A stretch of DNA of 6,467 bases, from NCBI GenBank assembly GCA_003561665.1, contig PWVY01000020.1:1-6467 (forward strand), in the 5' to 3' direction. A model generated the notes under the pieces. It did not search any database, was not told where the DNA came from, and saw only the letters and a list, made by a program, of their open reading frames with translations. Shown here piece by piece: positions 4,350 through 6,467 of the stretch. This stretch comes from Thermoplasmata archaeon (GTDB lineage Archaea; Thermoplasmatota; SW-10-69-26). Every line of letters starts with the position of its first letter. Positions within the stretch are counted from its first letter, which is position 1. A program made the translations under genes and the position numbers.

Positions 4350-5726
4350 ATGGTGTTCGTGGATCGTGAGGATGAGCTTGAGTGGCTCCACAGACGCTAT
4401 GCGTCTGATGAGCCCGAACTCCTCGTGATATATGGGCGCCGCCGCGTCGGGAAGAGTGAGTTGGTGCGGGAGTCGCTGAAAGGGCGCGACGATGCATTGT
4501 ACTTTCAAGCTCGCGAGACGACGGCGAAGAGGCAACTTGAGGACTTCGCCCGCATCGCATCAGAGGCGGTTCCGGAGGTTGAGCGTGTCAAGGAGGACTG
4601 GGAATGGATTCTCAGCGAGCTATCTAAGAGGCTCCGGGTGGTGGCCATTGACGAGTTCCCGTACCTCATCGAGTCGGATTCATCGGTTCCGAGCACGTTC
4701 CAGCGGGTGTGGGATCTTGAGCTTCAAAACACGCCATTGACGCTCGTGCTTATTGGTTCGAGCTTGAGCATCATGGAAGAGAAGGTCCTTTCCTCGAAGA
4801 GTCCCTTGTTTGGACGCCGGTCGGGGACCTTGGATCTTCCCCCGATGTCGTTGTGGGATGCTGAAGGCTTTCTCAGGGGTTTCGATCCAGATGAACGCGT
4901 CTTGGCCTGGAGTGTGTTTGGGGGGATGCCGCATGGATTGATGCGATTGCGGGGGGAGGAGACCGTGCTTGAGAACATCCAACGGTTGATCTTGACGCCC
5001 GGGGCGCCGCTTCATGATGAGGGCGAGTTCCTTGTGAACCAGGAGTTCGAGACGCCCTCAACGTACCTCGCGGTGCTTGAGGCCATCGCTGCTGGGAAGC
5101 GGGCAGCCAACGACATCGCGCAGGCTGTGGGGATTGACCGGGGATCGGTAGGATCGTACTTGAAGAAGCTACGGCGTGTCCGGCTTATCGAACGGGAGGT
5201 GCCCGTGACAGAGAATCCGGTTCGCTCTCGGAAGGGGCGTTATTGGTTGTCGGATCCGTTCCTGGATTTTTGGTTCCGCTTTGTTCGGCAGCAGAACACT
5301 CGGGGCTTTTCGGGGGGGGAGGCCGCTCAAAGGGTTGTCAAGCCTCGGTTGGCCGATCATGCCAGCCGCCATTTCGAGGGCGTGTGCCAACAGGCGTTAC
5401 CGGCGCTTATTCCCAAGCGGTACACGCGTATTGGGCGCTGGTGGCATAAGGAACACGAGATCGATATCGTCGGGCTCACAGACAGTGAAGAGCTCGTGGT
5501 CGGAGAGTGTAAGTTCTCGAAGAACCCGATGGAGGCTCGCGTCTTGCATGATCTTGAAGCCAAGGTTGGCCACGTTCGTTGGGCACCTCCGACGGGTGGT
5601 TCGTTCGAGCCTATCTTCGTATTGTTCAGCCGCTCCGGGTTCGATGACGATCTCGTCGTGAAGAGCGAGAGTGAATCGGTTCGCTTGTTCGATCTTCAGG
5701 ATATCGTCAAGGATGGAGAACCCTAG
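4350..5726 (+). CDS. Archaeal-type AAA+/STAND ATPase with DUF234 nuclease-like C-terminus
   Basis: A 458-residue protein of the archaeal ATPase (PF01637-like) plus DUF234 architecture. The N-terminus FVDREDELEWL (3-13) is the usual lead-in. Walker A is GRRRVGKS (29-36), Walker B is VVAIDEFPYL (97-106), and a sensor-like strand LVLIGSSLSIM follows (132-142). A winged-helix segment spans about 240-285 (AANDIAQAVGIDRGSVGSYL). YWLSDPFLDFWFRFV (298-312) is characteristic of the DUF234 junction. The C-terminus has a PD-(D/E)xK-like core: EIDIV (D372) and VGECKF (E386, K388). ATG 4350 matches the leaderless promoter. The gene stands alone. Members are common in archaea and often linked to mobile or defence regions, but their physiological role is largely unknown; NTP-dependent nucleic-acid cleavage is an inference from the intact motifs. 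A run of eight G (5312-5319) encodes Ser-Gly-Gly at 321-323. Confidence 0.88.
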   Translation: MVFVDREDELEWLHRRYASDEPELLVIYGRRRVGKSELVRESLKGRDDALYFQARETTAKRQLEDFARIASEAVPEVERVKEDWEWILSELSKRLRVVAIDEFPYLIESDSSVPSTFQRVWDLELQNTPLTLVLIGSSLSIMEEKVLSSKSPLFGRRSGTLDLPPMSLWDAEGFLRGFDPDERVLAWSVFGGMPHGLMRLRGEETVLENIQRLILTPGAPLHDEGEFLVNQEFETPSTYLAVLEAIAAGKRAANDIAQAVGIDRGSVGSYLKKLRRVRLIEREVPVTENPVRSRKGRYWLSDPFLDFWFRFVRQQNTRGFSGGEAAQRVVKPRLADHASRHFEGVCQQALPALIPKRYTRIGRWWHKEHEIDIVGLTDSEELVVGECKFSKNPMEARVLHDLEAKVGHVRWAPPTGGSFEPIFVLFSRSGFDDDLVVKSESESVRLFDLQDIVKDGEP

Positions 5727-5800
5727 CCGAGGGCAGGTAGCAAAGGCGGTGAAGTCGCCACTCTATCTGTCTATCCTCTGGTGGCAGTATGTTTGTGTGC

Positions 5801-6467
5801 TCATGCGGATCGGATCTCTTGGAGGCGTTCGGCGTAGGGTTCTTCCATGGTCCAGACGTTGGGGGCGGCTTGTTCCCAGAAGTCTCCGGGTGGGGGTCGC
5901 GGGCCGATGATGAGGGTGATGTCGTTCATGACGAAGAAGGCGGGTTCGTGTTGGCCTTCGAGGTATTGGACCCAGTGTTCGCCTTGGGCGGGTGGTGCGC
6001 CGGGTCGCATGACGGTGTGGGGTTCTTTGTTCGTCATCTCGTGGAGGAAGGGGGATTGCCAGGGGTGTGAGAGGAACTTCTCGTAGGGGGTTTCCTCGTC
6101 GGTGAGGTTCGTTTCGACGAAGGTGTAGGCGTCCCAGGTTTCGTCGTCCATGACGCGGTAGTAGGGTTCGCTGACGTGGTAGCCGACGCCTTGGGAGACG
6201 GCGGGGACGAGGAGGGCGAGGCCGATGAGGATGGCGGTGGTGGGTTGGACCCAGTTGTGGGATGTTTCTCGATCTCGCCAGGTGCTGACGCGTTGGAGGC
6301 TTCGTTTGGCGGCTTGTCCGATGCCGCGTCCAAGCCCGGTGAGGGCGAAGGCGACGGGTACGGTGGCGGTGGCGAAGTAGATCATGTGCATGCGTGAGTA
6401 GAGGGCGTAGCGGTTGATGTCGAAGAGGACGTTTCCGACGATGGCGGCGAGGGCGACGCCGCTGAGG
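5801..6467 (-). CDS. Membrane protein C-terminal part, possibly a glycosyltransferase/oligosaccharyltransferase-like enzyme (5'-partial)
   Basis: On the minus strand the frame is open from the window edge (first whole codon 6466-6464) to TGA 5803-5801, giving about 222 residues. The ATG at 6391 is probably internal, since coding-like sequence precedes it (NVLFDINRYALYSR). Two hydrophobic segments are seen: MIYFATATVPVAFALTGLG and TTAILIGLALLVPAVSQGVG, separated by a basic loop (AAKRSLQRVSTWRDR). They are followed by about 140 residues of probably extracytoplasmic domain (YYRVMDDETWDAYTFVETN ... HPWQSPFLHEMTNKEPHTVM ... MNDITLIIGPRPPPGDFW). This layout resembles the C-terminal end of archaeal multi-spanning glycosyltransferases of the PMT/STT3 type, and an aglH-like gene lies 1.6 kb away. 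I do not recognise a diagnostic motif, so the function is open. It converges on the ATPase gene, with a 74-nt gap. Confidence 0.6.
   Translation of the reverse strand, partial: LSGVALAAIVGNVLFDINRYALYSRMHMIYFATATVPVAFALTGLGRGIGQAAKRSLQRVSTWRDRETSHNWVQPTTAILIGLALLVPAVSQGVGYHVSEPYYRVMDDETWDAYTFVETNLTDEETPYEKFLSHPWQSPFLHEMTNKEPHTVMRPGAPPAQGEHWVQYLEGQHEPAFFVMNDITLIIGPRPPPGDFWEQAAPNVWTMEEPYAERLQEIRSA

Noticed and set aside
5745..5759. GGCG-loop-CGCC hairpin after the ATPase stop, followed by a pyrimidine-rich run
   Set aside because: The stem is only 4 bp and there is no U-tract; too weak to call a terminator.
1..6467. tRNA, rRNA, CRISPR arrays, transposases or integrases
   Set aside because: No cloverleaf, regular spacer-repeat array or recombinase motif was seen on either strand by eye.

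Overview
The window looks archaeal. It has a eukaryote/archaeal-type Alg7/GPT (AglH-like) N-glycan initiating enzyme, an archaeal-type ATPase with a DUF234 nuclease-like tail, several UPF0175/PIN-type toxin-antitoxin (TA) genes, and TATA-like boxes about 26 nt before starts with little or no leader. The DNA is GC-rich. I cannot name the lineage from this stretch; an uncultured euryarchaeote-like organism is a guess.

Left part (1-637): a gene entering from the left edge begins as an ABC-transporter permease (EAA-loop region). It continues, without a stop, into the C-terminal membrane segments of a UPF0104/LPG-synthase-type flippase, so it looks like a chimaera. From 294 to about 615 its 3' end and downstream DNA form a direct repeat. 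The second copy lies at 1583 to about 1904, at a constant offset of 1289 bp.

TA accessory island (637-3082): between the two repeat copies, on the minus strand, lie an intact UPF0175 antitoxin and a PIN-like toxin broken by a frameshift. After the second copy come a decayed UPF0175 fragment and then, on the plus strand, an intact RHH-UPF0175 antitoxin. It is followed by a complete PIN-like toxin frame that has a good ribosome-binding site but ATC where ATG is expected. So there are three UPF0175 units: two with intact antitoxins and damaged or non-canonical toxins, and one eroded.

Right part (3105-6467): a possible two-way terminator hairpin separates the TA island from a convergent aglH-like gene (minus strand, TTG start). 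A short AT-rich intergenic region follows, with divergent promoter-like boxes for the aglH-like gene and a solitary archaeal ATPase/DUF234 gene. The window ends in the C-terminal part of a minus-strand membrane protein with a large outer domain, perhaps also part of surface glycosylation.

The plus strand is strongly C-rich left of about 4250 and G-rich right of it, whichever strand the genes are on. This sharp skew flip in the aglH/ATPase intergenic region suggests a replication-related switch point or a rearrangement boundary.
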